Below are positions 1-8,219 of a stretch of 64,000 bases of DNA, in pieces. The position numbers and the translations under genes were made by a program. This DNA is from an uncultured Prevotellaceae bacterium (lineage in GTDB: Bacteria; Bacteroidota; Bacteroidia; Bacteroidales; Muribaculaceae). Where the stretch lies: assembly GCA_946186575.1 (NCBI GenBank), contig CAMHNO010000006.1, forward strand, positions 26,155 to 90,154, read 5' to 3'. Positions within the stretch are counted from its first letter, which is position 1. Every line of letters starts with the position of its first letter. The notes beneath the pieces were generated by a model, which had not been told where the DNA came from, ran no database searches, and was given only the letters and a program-made list of their open reading frames with translations.

Positions 1-264
1 GACTCGATGAGCCCTGTGATTCGCAACGGCGACTACATTGCCGTGCGCGAGCTGAGCAATCTGCGCCAAATCTTCTGGGGGCAAATCTATGTGGTGATTC
101 TTGATGATTATCGCCTGGTCAAGTACATTCGCCGGCACGACGACCCGTCGATGGTGATACTGCGCAGCGAGAACAAGCGCTACGACGACATGGAAGTGGA
201 GCGCACCGAGATTCGCGACCTGATGTTTGTGCAAAACATCCTCCACGTCGATACCCGCATGTAA
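1..264 (+). CDS. S24/LexA-like peptidase domain regulator, C-terminal part
   Basis: The reading frame is open from base 1, so the gene begins before the window; only the last 87 residues are visible. They start with D-S-M-S-P, the serine-containing motif of S24 (LexA/CI repressor) self-cleaving domains, and a Lys follows in DDYRLVKYI at the position of the dyad lysine. The fold ends in the usual beta strands (GQIYVVI, MVILRSEN). In this family the upstream half is normally a helix-turn-helix of the XRE type, giving a phage-repressor-like regulator cleaved during stress; that half cannot be seen. The M16 peptidase gene starts 24 bp downstream on the same strand, so the two may be co-transcribed. 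An internal ATG at 7 is not the real start because it lies within the catalytic motif. Confidence 0.8.
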   Translation, partial: DSMSPVIRNGDYIAVRELSNLRQIFWGQIYVVILDDYRLVKYIRRHDDPSMVILRSENKRYDDMEVERTEIRDLMFVQNILHVDTRM

Positions 265-288
265 TATACCTTAAAAAGATCACAATTA

Positions 289-1518
289 ATGCTGAATAAC
301 GAAAATATAAGCCTGCACACGCTGCCTAATGGGCTGCGCATGGTGCACGTGCAGCGGCAGTCGGCAGTGGCGTGGTGCGGACTGGCCATTGACGCCGGCA
401 GCCGCGACGAGAGCGAGGGACAGTACGGGCTGGCCCACTTTGTGGAACACACGATATTCAAGGGTACAAGGCGCCGCACTTCTACGCGCATCAACAACCG
501 CATGGAGCAGGTGGGCGGTGAGCTTAACGCCTACACCACCAAGGAGAGCACCATGCTCTACTGCATTTTCCCTGCTGAGCACCTTGAGCGCGCAGTGGAG
601 CTGATTGCCGACCTGGTCGAGAACTCCATTTTCCCTGAGCATGAACTTGAGACCGAACTCGAGGTGGTGCTCGAGGAGGTGGCCAGCTACCGCGACTCGC
701 CCAGCGAGGCGGTCTACGACGACTTTGAGGACATGCTGCTCGCCGGCAGCCAACTGGGGCACAACATCCTTGGCGATGAAAAAGACCTGCGTGGGGCATC
801 GTCGGAATGCTGCCTCGACTGGCTCAAACGCTTGTATGTGCCCAGCAACATGGTGTTCTTCTCAGTTGGCAACGCGCTCCCCGACAAGGTGTTCCGTCTT
901 GCCGAGAGGCACATGGGAGTGATGTCGCACACCAAGCGCGGCATCGAGCGAGTGGCACCGACCATTCTTGAGCCTCAGCGCAAGGTTGTTGACCTGAATT
1001 TGCATCAGTCGCACACCATCGTGGGTGCACGGGTGCCGGGCATGTACGACGACCAGCGCTTTGCCCTCTCGCTGCTCAACAACATCCTGGGCGGGCCAGG
1101 CATGAACTCGCTGCTCAACGTAAGCCTGCGCGAGAAGCGCGGCCTGGTCTATACCGTGGAGTCGTCATTAGTGACTTTTACCGACTGCGGCATGATTCAA
1201 ATTTACTTAGGATGCGACCACGACAAGCTTAAGAAGGCGATGCGGCTCATCGCTGGTACCATCGACTCGCTGGCGCAGTCGCCACTCACCGAGCGACGCC
1301 TCGACGCCTACAAGCGTCAGTACTGCGGCCAAATGCTTGTGGCCAGCGACAGTGCCGAGGTCGCAGCCATGGCGGCAGGTCGCGGCCTGCTCTACTATGG
1401 CGACGTGAGCTCGCTGCGCGACAACATCGACTGCATCATGGGCGTCACCCCCGAGCAAGTGCAGCAAGCTGCCCAGCTGCTCACCCTCGATCGCTGCTCT
1501 ATCCTCACCTTTAAGTAA
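289..1518 (+). CDS. M16 family zinc metallopeptidase
   Basis: A 409-residue single-unit M16 (pitrilysin/mitochondrial processing peptidase-like) protein. The inverted zinc motif HxxEH is H50-F-V-E53-H54, and the third ligand is the Glu pair at 129-130 (VVLEEV), about 75 residues downstream as the family requires. The C-terminal half carries the second M16 fold with the GGPGMNSLL and REKRGLVYTV stretches that close the chamber. No signal peptide is visible, so it is likely cytoplasmic and degrades or processes peptides; the substrate is unknown. It follows the S24 regulator by 24 bp. The ATG at 289 gives the expected family N-terminus (TLPNGLRMV). Confidence 0.9.
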   Translation: MLNNENISLHTLPNGLRMVHVQRQSAVAWCGLAIDAGSRDESEGQYGLAHFVEHTIFKGTRRRTSTRINNRMEQVGGELNAYTTKESTMLYCIFPAEHLERAVELIADLVENSIFPEHELETELEVVLEEVASYRDSPSEAVYDDFEDMLLAGSQLGHNILGDEKDLRGASSECCLDWLKRLYVPSNMVFFSVGNALPDKVFRLAERHMGVMSHTKRGIERVAPTILEPQRKVVDLNLHQSHTIVGARVPGMYDDQRFALSLLNNILGGPGMNSLLNVSLREKRGLVYTVESSLVTFTDCGMIQIYLGCDHDKLKKAMRLIAGTIDSLAQSPLTERRLDAYKRQYCGQMLVASDSAEVAAMAAGRGLLYYGDVSSLRDNIDCIMGVTPEQVQQAAQLLTLDRCSILTFK

Positions 1519-1622
1519 GGTGAGTGGGGTTATGACTCTACAAACATCGTAAGATTAACAGCTTTTATGCCTAATTAGAAACATTTTACTGTCGTCAATG
1601 AAAGTAGTTAGCATTTTATGCC

Positions 1623-1630
1623 TACCTTTG
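1623..1630 (+). promoter_or_regulatory. Bacteroidota -7 box
   Basis: TACCTTTG matches the Bacteroidota -7 consensus TAnnTTTG, 47 bp before the barrel gene start. I see no convincing TTTG at the -33 spacing. Confidence 0.5.
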
Positions 1631-1677
1631 CCCGCTATTTTTTATAAACCTTTTTTTAACAAATAACAATTTGAACT

Positions 1678-2316
1678 ATGAGAAAGTTTTTAATTGTCCT
1701 TATTAGTGTTGCCTTGGCAACAGGTGCCGCCGTGGCACAGAAACGCTTCACTTTTGGCCCCAAGATTGGTGTGGACTACACTCACTATTGGGGTAAGAAC
1801 ACTGATCATGGTGGTCAGTTAAACTATCAAGCGGGTATGTTCTTTGAGTATCGCTTCAACAGCAAGTTTTCTATCGCACCCGAAGTTGTTTTCGCAGCTC
1901 AGGGAGGAAAGAATGATGGAGTGGTCTTTACTGGAGAAACTTTGCATTCAGATTATTTTGATGCAGTTTACACCGACAATTTGAACTACATCAACGTTCC
2001 CGTAATGTTGAAGTACTATGTGTGTCCATCATTGAGCATTGATTTTGGTCCACAATTGGGCATAAACGTTTATCACAAATGCACAGTCAAGGGAAAAGAT
2101 GATCACAAAGATTATAAGAAGACCTATGACACTGATGCGAAAAGTGTTGATTTTGGTCTTGGCCTTGGCTTGACCTACAACATTACTAAGGATGTGTTTG
2201 TGCAAGGTCGTTACACAATGGGGTTGACAGATGCCTATAAAAAGTTTTTAGGAGCTACCTATCCGATTAATTCAAAGAACGGCAACGCTCAAATCGCCAT
2301 TGGCTTCCGTTTCTAA
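1678..2316 (+). CDS. Secreted outer-membrane beta-barrel protein (PorT-like porin family)
   Basis: A 212-residue protein with a clear signal peptide (MRKFLIVLISVALATGAAVA, cut before QKRF). The rest alternates hydrophobic and polar residues in strands (FTFGPKIGVDYTH, FSIAPEVVFAAQGG, INVPVMLKYYV, LSIDFGPQLGINV) and ends in the aromatic terminus IAIGFRF, as expected for a small eight-strand barrel of the outer-membrane beta-barrel superfamily common in Bacteroidota. Substrate and role are unknown. It has its own -7-like box (TACCTTTG, 1623-1630) and a terminator at 2342-2370, so it is probably monocistronic. A similar barrel gene lies at 42349-43038. Confidence 0.85.
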   Translation: MRKFLIVLISVALATGAAVAQKRFTFGPKIGVDYTHYWGKNTDHGGQLNYQAGMFFEYRFNSKFSIAPEVVFAAQGGKNDGVVFTGETLHSDYFDAVYTDNLNYINVPVMLKYYVCPSLSIDFGPQLGINVYHKCTVKGKDDHKDYKKTYDTDAKSVDFGLGLGLTYNITKDVFVQGRYTMGLTDAYKKFLGATYPINSKNGNAQIAIGFRF

Positions 2317-2341
2317 GCAAAGAAGATATTAAGTTTTAAGG

Positions 2342-2370
2342 CGCTCGGGCATAAGTTGCTCGGGCGTTTT
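2342..2370 (+). terminator. Intrinsic terminator
   Basis: A 10-bp stem (CGCTCGGGCA with TGCTCGGGCG, including two G-U pairs) followed by TTTT, just after the barrel gene. Confidence 0.65.
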
Positions 2371-2437
2371 AGTTGTAGTTCATTGCTCTCGTCAGGTTGC
2401 TGATTATGTGAAAAACGCAACTTTTTTGGTCATTTTC

Positions 2438-2468
2438 TTGCGGTGATAATAAAAAATGTGTATTTTCG
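2438..2468 (+). promoter_or_regulatory. Bacteroidota promoter for frr
   Basis: TTG (2438-2440), 20 nt, then TATTTTCG (2461-2468), one mismatch to TAnnTTTG. It lies 52 bp before the frr start. Confidence 0.5.
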
Positions 2469-2519
2469 TCACGATTTTTCAAAAACTGAAAATATTAATC
2501 ACTAAAACTCATAAATATT

Positions 2520-3080
2520 ATGGCAGAAGTTAAAACATTTCTTGACGCAGCCGAGAAGAAAATGAACGAGGCTGTGGCTTATCTCGACGAGACTCTCTCG
2601 CGAGTGCGCGCCGGCAAAGCCAACCCTAAAATCCTTGACCCAGTCAAGGTTGAGTACTACGGCTCGATGATGCCCATTGCCAACGTTGCCAACGTTGCAG
2701 TGCCCGATGCCCGCAGCATCACCATCACTCCTTGGGAGAAGAACATGATTAAGGTGATTGAGAAAGCGATTCTTGACTCAAACATCGGCATCACACCTGA
2801 GAACAATGGCGAGATAATTCGCCTCAACTTCCCGCCTCTGACCGAGGAGCGCCGCAAGCAACTTGTGAAGGACGCCAAGACCGAGACCGAGAAGGCCAAG
2901 GTGAGTGTGCGCAACGCCCGCCGCGAGATGATTGAGGGCTTGAAGAAAGCTGTTAAAGACGGCATGCCCGAGGATTCGCAGAAGGACGGCGAAGAGCAGG
3001 TTCAGAAGCTCCACGACAAGTACCTGAAGAAGATTGACGAGGTGTTTGCCGCTAAGGAGAAGGAGATTCTCACCGTGTGA
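2520..3080 (+). CDS. frr: Ribosome recycling factor
   Basis: A 186-residue protein of normal length for RRF. It starts with the three-helix-bundle segment ([23 protein letters not shown]) containing the conserved R-x-G-K-A-N-P, continues with the beta-rich hinge domain ([30 protein letters not shown]) and closes with the long helix ([29 protein letters not shown]). With EF-G it splits post-termination ribosomes in the cytoplasm. It is flanked by its own promoter and a T-rich terminator, so it appears monocistronic here rather than in the tsf-pyrH-frr cluster found in many bacteria. Confidence 0.97.
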   Translation: MAEVKTFLDAAEKKMNEAVAYLDETLSRVRAGKANPKILDPVKVEYYGSMMPIANVANVAVPDARSITITPWEKNMIKVIEKAILDSNIGITPENNGEIIRLNFPPLTEERRKQLVKDAKTETEKAKVSVRNARREMIEGLKKAVKDGMPEDSQKDGEEQVQKLHDKYLKKIDEVFAAKEKEILTV

Positions 3081-3113
3081 CAATCACGCCCCTTCAAGCT
3101 TCATGAAATAAGC

Positions 3114-3148
3114 AAAAAAACGCTCAATCTAAGGGCGTTTTTTTTCTT
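3114..3148 (+). terminator. Intrinsic terminator after frr
   Basis: A-run and CGCTC pairing with GGGCG, then a run of eight T (3138 onward): a hairpin flanked by A and T tracts that may work on both strands. Confidence 0.8.
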
Positions 3149-3197
3149 TTATAATTACATTTGAGGCATTTAATCTACTTGTTTTAAAAATAATGTG

Positions 3198-3205
3198 TAA
3201 CTTTG
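3198..3205 (+). promoter_or_regulatory. Bacteroidota -7 box
   Basis: TAACTTTG, a perfect -7 match, 57 bp before the CoA-transferase ATG at 3263. It overlaps the upstream ATG at 3203, which therefore cannot be the translation start of this transcript. Confidence 0.6.
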
Positions 3206-3262
3206 CACCGTTTTTTTGAGAATACACACATAAAACAACACATAAACAAAATCAAGAAGAAA

Positions 3263-4756
3263 ATGATTTACCCAATTATCACAGCCGAAGAGGCTGCCGA
3301 GTTTGTCCACAATGGTGACAACGTGGGAGTATCGGGCTTTACCGCCCCTGGCTGCCCCAAGGCAGTGGCTCCAATGATTGCTGCCAAGGCTCGCCGCGAG
3401 CACGAGGCAGGACGTGAGTTTAAGATCAACATCTTCAGTGGTGCTTCGACCAACGACTTTATCGACGGCGAGCTCACTCGCGCCGAGGCTATCAACTATC
3501 GCACTCCTTACCAGTCGCATCCCGACCTGCGCAAGGCTATCAACAGCAACGCTATTCACTACAACGACCGCCACTTGAGCGAGCTGTCGCAGGAGTTCCG
3601 CTACAACTACTATGGCAAGATGGACGTTGCCATAGTTGAGGCACAAAGCATTACCGACGACGGTGAAATCGTGCTGGGCACATCGGTGGGCTGCACTCCC
3701 ACTTGGCTCATGTGTGCCGAGAAGGTCATCATCGAGCTTAACGACAAGTTGCCCGAGAGCATGCGTGGCTTGCACGACATATACATCCCACTCGACCCTC
3801 CCAACCGTCGCGAGATTCCCATCTACACCGCTCACGACCGCGCCGGTTCACCCACTGCCCATGTCGACCCCAAGAAGGTTGTGGGCGTGGTGAAGACCTC
3901 GTTCCGCTTGGGCAAGGCCGACGCATTCACCCCAGTTGACGATACCACTCGCAAGATTGGCCACAACGTGGTGCAATTCCTCATCAGTGAGATGAAAAAC
4001 AATCGCATTCCCAAGTCGTTCCTGCCACTGCAGAGCGGTGTGGGCAACATTGCCAACGCCGTGCTCGAGGGTCTTGAGGAGAGCGACGAGATACCACCAT
4101 TTGAGGTTTACACCGAGGTTATGCAAGACACCTTCGTCAAGTTGCTGCTTGATGGTCACTGCAAATTTGTGAGCACCTGCTCGCTCACTCTTTCCCACGA
4201 CACTATGGACGAGTTCTTTGCCAACATCGACAAGCTGCACGACAAGGTGCTCATGCGCCCCAGCGAGATTAGCAACAACCCCGAGGTTATCCGTCGCTTG
4301 GGTGTTATCTCGATGAACACAGCTATCGAGGCCGACATCTTTGGTAACATCAACTCGTCGCACGTGAGCGGTACCCGCCTGATGAACGGTATTGGTGGTA
4401 GCGGCGACTTCACTCGCAATGCCTACACCAGCATCTTCATGTGCCCCTCAGTCAAGAAGGATGACTGCATCTCGACCATCGTGCCCATGTGCACCCACAT
4501 CGACCACACAATCCACAGTGCCGACATTATCGTCACCGACCAGGGCGTTGCCGACCTGCGTTTCAAGGATCCAGTGCAGGCTGCTGAGGAAATAATCGAG
4601 AAAGCAGCACACCCCGTTTATCGTCCATTGCTGCGTGAGTACTTGAAGGCTTGCAAGATGGGCCATGTGATGCAGAATAACGAGATGGCCCTGGCGTTCC
4701 ACGTTGCACTCGCACGTGAGGGCGACATGCGCAAGGCCGACTTTTCAGGCAAATAA
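3263..4756 (+). CDS. Acetyl-CoA hydrolase/transferase family protein (succinyl-CoA:acetate-type CoA-transferase)
   Basis: A 497-residue protein of the acetyl-CoA hydrolase/transferase family that moves CoA between acyl groups such as acetate, propionate and succinate. The catalytic Glu is probably E285 in VYTEVMQD, and the glycine-rich CoA-binding loop GIGGSGDFTRN is present near the C-terminus. The N-terminal domain (GDNVGVSGFTAPGCPK) is also typical. I chose the ATG at 3263 rather than 3203 because the -7 box at 3198-3205 overlaps the earlier ATG and because family members start near MIYPIITAEEA. In Bacteroidales this enzyme works in the fermentative end of succinate/propionate/acetate metabolism. 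It has its own promoter and a strong terminator, so it is transcribed alone. The exact acyl pair cannot be told from sequence. Confidence 0.92.
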   Translation: MIYPIITAEEAAEFVHNGDNVGVSGFTAPGCPKAVAPMIAAKARREHEAGREFKINIFSGASTNDFIDGELTRAEAINYRTPYQSHPDLRKAINSNAIHYNDRHLSELSQEFRYNYYGKMDVAIVEAQSITDDGEIVLGTSVGCTPTWLMCAEKVIIELNDKLPESMRGLHDIYIPLDPPNRREIPIYTAHDRAGSPTAHVDPKKVVGVVKTSFRLGKADAFTPVDDTTRKIGHNVVQFLISEMKNNRIPKSFLPLQSGVGNIANAVLEGLEESDEIPPFEVYTEVMQDTFVKLLLDGHCKFVSTCSLTLSHDTMDEFFANIDKLHDKVLMRPSEISNNPEVIRRLGVISMNTAIEADIFGNINSSHVSGTRLMNGIGGSGDFTRNAYTSIFMCPSVKKDDCISTIVPMCTHIDHTIHSADIIVTDQGVADLRFKDPVQAAEEIIEKAAHPVYRPLLREYLKACKMGHVMQNNEMALAFHVALAREGDMRKADFSGK

Positions 4757-4783
4757 AAGGTAAATTACCACAATTTTAAAATA

Positions 4784-4822
4784 GACACTCAGGCACTTTT
4801 GTGGCCTGAGTGTCATTTTTTT
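4784..4822 (+). terminator. Intrinsic terminator
   Basis: An 11-bp perfect stem (GACACTCAGGC with GCCTGAGTGTC, 9-nt loop) followed by seven T, after the CoA-transferase gene. Confidence 0.92.
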
Positions 4823-4900
4823 AAGTAATGCCGAGACAGCATTATTGTTTCATGGAGCCTCGTTTTTTAATGGAAATAAATGTAAAAATACCCTAAATAA

Positions 4901-4932
4901 TTTGCATATTACCATTATTCGTGTTATCTTTG
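4901..4932 (+). promoter_or_regulatory. Bacteroidota promoter, full match
   Basis: TTTG (4901-4904), exactly 20 nt, TATCTTTG (4925-4932). It drives the unknown two-gene unit starting at 4986. Confidence 0.8.
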
Positions 4933-4985
4933 CAGCGAGAATTGAACAACAACAAATGTATTAAACCATTAAAAACACAACAAGC

Positions 4986-5435
4986 ATGAATTATCCAACT
5001 GAGAGCGAGAGCGCTCAGCGCCGTGCCGAGCGCGACAGAATGTTGACGATGCTCTACTGCGACATCTACGACACTATCGTCAAGAAAAAAGTTCACAACC
5101 CGAGGCGAGTGGCCATCGACATCGCTCTCGCCACTGGTGCACCTCCTTATCACGTGGGCTTTGACAGGGCCTATATTGTGGTGCCCAAGCTGCTCAATAA
5201 CGAGGCACTGCGTTTCAGGAGCGACGCTTGCAGGCTCTTCTGGCTCGACATGACCGCCAAGGTGAGGTGTGTGATTTCGCGAGGCAAGGTGTCGATAGCG
5301 CGAGCTGTTGCTCTCGTGCTGGACCAGTGCCGAGCCTCAAGGTTCTTTATCTCTGACGAGCAGGCATGGGTCATCATCAAGCGCGAGCTCAAGGCTATGC
5401 ACTGCCGCAAGAGCTACGGCCGTGCGCTTGAATAG
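4986..5435 (+). CDS. Unknown 149-residue basic protein
   Basis: I do not recognise this family. The protein is cytoplasmic by appearance (no signal peptide or membrane segment), mostly helical and basic. Visible traits are an N-terminal charged helix (SAQRRAERDRMLTMLYCDIYD), a KKKVHNPRRVAIDIALATGAPPYH stretch and a cysteine-containing second half. It has a textbook promoter 54 bp upstream and is followed 57 bp later by another unknown small gene on the same strand, so the two probably form one transcript. Its G+C and codon use look like its neighbours. A link to phage or mobile functions is possible but unproven. Confidence 0.7.
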   Translation: MNYPTESESAQRRAERDRMLTMLYCDIYDTIVKKKVHNPRRVAIDIALATGAPPYHVGFDRAYIVVPKLLNNEALRFRSDACRLFWLDMTAKVRCVISRGKVSIARAVALVLDQCRASRFFISDEQAWVIIKRELKAMHCRKSYGRALE

Positions 5436-5492
5436 TGGCATGGCGGCTAAGAATGACTCATCAACCTTTAACCTAATAATCTTAATATAATC

Positions 5493-5939
5493 ATGGACAA
5501 ACACAAAGTGACTGTCAACATCGATTTTGACGAAATTCTCAATTACATCTACTCGCAGAGCGCCTGGCATGGTGCCCACAACAGCAAGGTGCGCATTCTA
5601 ACTCCCGACAACCGTGTGATGCTACTGATGCGCTTGAAGGAAGGATATGCCAGCCTAAAGAGCCGAGTGCTGGGTTACTTGGCATTTGACAATTATAACC
5701 CCAACATCGAGTCGAGGAATATTACCATGACATTTGAGCTCAACAATCCGGCGCAGGCTGGCCTTGCCGACGCATTGCACGAGACGGTGGTGGCTGTGCT
5801 GGCTCACTTCGTGCTGATGAAGTTCTATGGCGAAGTAGATCAGCGTGGTGCGAAATATGGCAGCAGCCTTTTCAACTTAGAGTGGAGGCGATACATGGCA
5901 AAGCTCATGCTTGCTTTTGCCCACGATGCGTTGCAATAA
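5493..5939 (+). CDS. Unknown 148-residue protein
   Basis: Family not recognised. No signal peptide. The N-terminal third (KVTVNIDFDEILNYIYSQSAW) and the middle (VRILTPDNRVMLLMRLKEGY) look like an alpha/beta fold, and the C-terminal half is a long helix pair (LADALHETVVAVLAHFVLMKFYG, WRRYMAKLMLAFAHDAL). The sequence style, with short paired conserved genes of this size, recalls phage structural or head-tail connector proteins, but this is only an impression. It is the second gene of the unit promoted at 4901-4932 and converges on the GYF_2 gene at 6027. Confidence 0.7.
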   Translation: MDKHKVTVNIDFDEILNYIYSQSAWHGAHNSKVRILTPDNRVMLLMRLKEGYASLKSRVLGYLAFDNYNPNIESRNITMTFELNNPAQAGLADALHETVVAVLAHFVLMKFYGEVDQRGAKYGSSLFNLEWRRYMAKLMLAFAHDALQ

Positions 5940-6026
5940 AAAAACGAGGAGGCCAATGTCTTGACCCCTCTCGCTTAGTGCTTGTGGTGGGTAGCTGCCT
6001 CCCACTGGATTGTGGCACAAACTTGG

Positions 6027-6983
6027 TTACTTGTCGTCGAGCCACTTGTCGACCTGCTTCTCGAGCATCTTCAGAGCCTCTTTCGAGGCACGCTTTGCGC
6101 TCTTGCGCATGAGCGAGTCTACCTCGTCGGGGATGTCGAATGCCGACTCGGCTCGGTCTTCGGGTGTGACAGTGGCGTCGCTGCCTTCATCTTCATTGGT
6201 GCCTTGCTGCTCTGCAGGGTCCACGGTGCTGTTGTCGTCCTGGTCATTGCCAAAGACGGGGAAGTCGTCGAAGTGGAAAAGATCTTGCAGGTTGGCGCCC
6301 AGGGCCTCTTTGAGTTTCTTGTTGATAATGTTCTTGTCGAAGGTGAACACATGGCCCATTATGCCAAGCGACACACGTGTCTTGCTGGTTCCGGTGTCGA
6401 TGTAGCCCATTGAGAACAACACATAGTTGTCGACGTCGACCACCTTGTCGACAAAGGTGCGAATGAGTGGTGACGACCCCATCTTGATGACAGACCCCAC
6501 GATGCCTGTGCCGCCCACTTCCTCGACTGTTTCTTCGACCCATGAGTGCGACACGCCTGCTATTGCGCGGCAATGATCGTCCTTGGTTGGATTGCTGATG
6601 GCAAGAATGATGGCAAGCACGCTCACAATGGCAATGGTGACCCACAATGCGGTGTGGCTCTTGCGTGGCTTTGCTGGCGCTGGCTCAGCGTCGTAGCTCG
6701 GGGTGTAGTTATAGTGCGGCGTTTGGGCCGACGTAGCCTTGGGGGTCCAAGCAGGTGGCTGCGTGCTGTGTGGAGGCTCAGGTGTGGGCTCGGTCGCGGC
6801 TGCCGGCTCAACGCGTGGAGCGTAGGCAACAAGGTGACTCAACTGCTCAACCTTGTCGGCGGTGGTCCAGTCGGCTAATCCTTCATACCACACTGGCGTG
6901 TCGGGCATGATGCTCAAGTTTGACATCTGCTCAAGAGTGAAGGGGCCTTGCTGCTGGTCATTCATGATTATAAAAAATTCCAT
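6027..6983 (-). CDS. GYF_2 (DUF4339) domain membrane protein, possibly with a DUF4359-like domain
   Basis: A 318-residue protein. Residues 1-50 form a GYF_2/DUF4339 domain (FFIIMNDQQQGPFTLEQMSN, with VWYEGLADWTTA), a presumed peptide-binding module. Next comes a Pro/Thr-rich linker (about 55-105), one membrane segment (about 113-132, LWVTIAIVSVLAIILAI), then a globular region (NPTKDDHCRAIAGVSHS...VDNYVLFSMGYI) that resembles DUF4359, and an acidic tail. It is likely a single-pass inner-membrane protein. The ATG at 6983 is kept because the domain begins there; an in-frame ATG at 6965 would remove its first strand. A strong minus-strand promoter lies at 7063-7095. A second GYF_2 protein is at 59475-60260. 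Confidence 0.82.
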   Translation of the reverse strand: MEFFIIMNDQQQGPFTLEQMSNLSIMPDTPVWYEGLADWTTADKVEQLSHLVAYAPRVEPAAATEPTPEPPHSTQPPAWTPKATSAQTPHYNYTPSYDAEPAPAKPRKSHTALWVTIAIVSVLAIILAISNPTKDDHCRAIAGVSHSWVEETVEEVGGTGIVGSVIKMGSSPLIRTFVDKVVDVDNYVLFSMGYIDTGTSKTRVSLGIMGHVFTFDKNIINKKLKEALGANLQDLFHFDDFPVFGNDQDDNSTVDPAEQQGTNEDEGSDATVTPEDRAESAFDIPDEVDSLMRKSAKRASKEALKMLEKQVDKWLDDK

Positions 6984-7062
6984 AGTACCTAAAACATTTT
7001 AAAGTTAGACAAAATAATTAAAAGTATATATAGAAATTTTTTTTGTGCTTATTAGATGTGCG

Positions 7063-7095
7063 CAAAGATATTTAAGTTTAAAATACAATAGCAAA
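7063..7095 (-). promoter_or_regulatory. Bacteroidota promoter for the GYF_2 gene
   Basis: On the minus strand: TTTG (7095-7092), 21 nt, TATCTTTG (7070-7063); 80 bp before the ATG at 6983. Confidence 0.75.
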
Positions 7096-7245
7096 ATCCG
7101 TGCCATTTTTAACGTTAAATTAACTTTTGCTGAAAAGTCACTAATTGGCACTATGTCATGCTGGGGTGGGGGATTGCTTGCTGTAATGAAATTTTTGCTG
7201 CTGATTTTGACAATGTTGCAATTGGGGAGGCTGGGTGGCGAGATA

Positions 7246-7277
7246 TTTGCTCGTTTGAATATTTTTTTCTACCTTTG
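7246..7277 (+). promoter_or_regulatory. Bacteroidota promoter for the Sel1-repeat gene
   Basis: TTTG (7246-7249), 20 nt, TACCTTTG (7270-7277). Transcription should begin near 7284, which rules out the ATG at 7045 and supports the ATG at 7348. Confidence 0.75.
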
Positions 7278-7347
7278 CCTTCGTAATGGAGATTTTTTTG
7301 GTTTAACAGGCGGCCCGCGGTGGCCGTCAAGCAACTTTAAGACTACT

Positions 7348-8088
7348 ATGAAACTAATATTCAACAAGCAATTACAGGTGTTGCTCACCTTATTAATGAT
7401 GATAGCGCCCGCCGCACTGGCGCAAGACGGAAACATTCACATACCTGATGGCGTGACAGGCGAAGCCGAACAATATTACAGGTCGGCCGTGAGCGGCGAC
7501 CCCGAGGCTCAGCTTTTGCTCGCCTACTGCTACAGGACGGGCGAGGGTGTGCCACGCGATTACGCTCAGGCGTTCTTCTGGTACAGTCGCGCTTCGCAAA
7601 GTGGTAACGCACTGGCAATCTACAACATGGCAGTGTGCTACGACGAGGGAATAGGCATCACTCAAAACATTGAGAAAGCCGCTCGATTCTATGAGATAGC
7701 AGCCCAAAAAGGCGATCCAATGGCTCAAGTGAGCATTGGCAACTGCTACTTCAAGGGTGAAGGTGTTGCGCAAGACTACAAGAAGGCAGTCAAGTGGTTT
7801 AACAAGGCTGCCGACCAGGGAGTGGCTTCGGCTCAGTTCTGGATGGGGGCTTGCCTCGACCAGGGCCTGGGAGTGAAACAGGACCACAAGAAAGCTGTGG
7901 AGTGGTATGCCAAGGCTGCTGAGCAGGGCGATGCTCAATCGCAATATAACTTAGGAATTTCCTATCTTGAAGGCGAGGGCGTGGCTAAAGATGAGACACA
8001 AGCCATCTACTGGTTGCGTCAGGCTGCTGCTCAAGGTGATGCCGACGCTCAAGCGGTTCTGCGCGAGCTCAATGTGGACTGGCAATAA
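7348..8088 (+). CDS. Secreted Sel1/TPR-like repeat protein
   Basis: A 246-residue exported protein. The signal peptide is MKLIFNKQLQVLLTLLMMIA...LAQ, followed by five to six Sel1-like repeats of about 36 residues (A-x-x-W-Y-x-x-A-A-x-Q-G-x-x-x-A-Q-x-x-x-G-x-x-Y-x-x-G-x-G-V). These alpha-alpha repeats usually scaffold protein contacts; many bacterial members act in envelope stress or secretion, but no specific role can be assigned here. The frame is open back to 7045, yet that extension crosses the promoter at 7246-7277 and lacks a plausible leader, so I use the ATG at 7348. A long hairpin follows the stop. Confidence 0.88.
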   Translation: MKLIFNKQLQVLLTLLMMIAPAALAQDGNIHIPDGVTGEAEQYYRSAVSGDPEAQLLLAYCYRTGEGVPRDYAQAFFWYSRASQSGNALAIYNMAVCYDEGIGITQNIEKAARFYEIAAQKGDPMAQVSIGNCYFKGEGVAQDYKKAVKWFNKAADQGVASAQFWMGACLDQGLGVKQDHKKAVEWYAKAAEQGDAQSQYNLGISYLEGEGVAKDETQAIYWLRQAAAQGDADAQAVLRELNVDWQ

Positions 8089-8113
8089 GCCGCGTGCGTC
8101 ATTCCATACCTGT

Positions 8114-8172
8114 CAAACAATATACAATCAACCGGACTGGCTCAGAGATGATGCCAGCCCGGTTGATTGTTT
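8114..8172 (+). terminator. Long hairpin, probable terminator
   Basis: CAATCAACCGG (8125-8135) pairs with CCGGTTGATTG further right, and outer CAAACAA/TTGTTTG arms extend it. There is no T tract, so termination strength is uncertain. It lies between the convergent Sel1 and DUF4923 genes. Confidence 0.6.
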
Positions 8173-8219
8173 GAGGTGGTAAAGAAGGTTCAGCTATTGC
8201 AGCCTCGACATGGCGGGGC

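Noticed and set aside
3203-3262. Longer start for the CoA-transferase gene
   Set aside because: The -7 box TAACTTTG overlaps the ATG at 3203, so it cannot be part of that transcript's coding region.
7045-7347. N-terminal extension of the Sel1-repeat gene from the ATG at 7045
   Set aside because: A full-match promoter at 7246-7277 lies inside it and a clean signal peptide starts at 7348.
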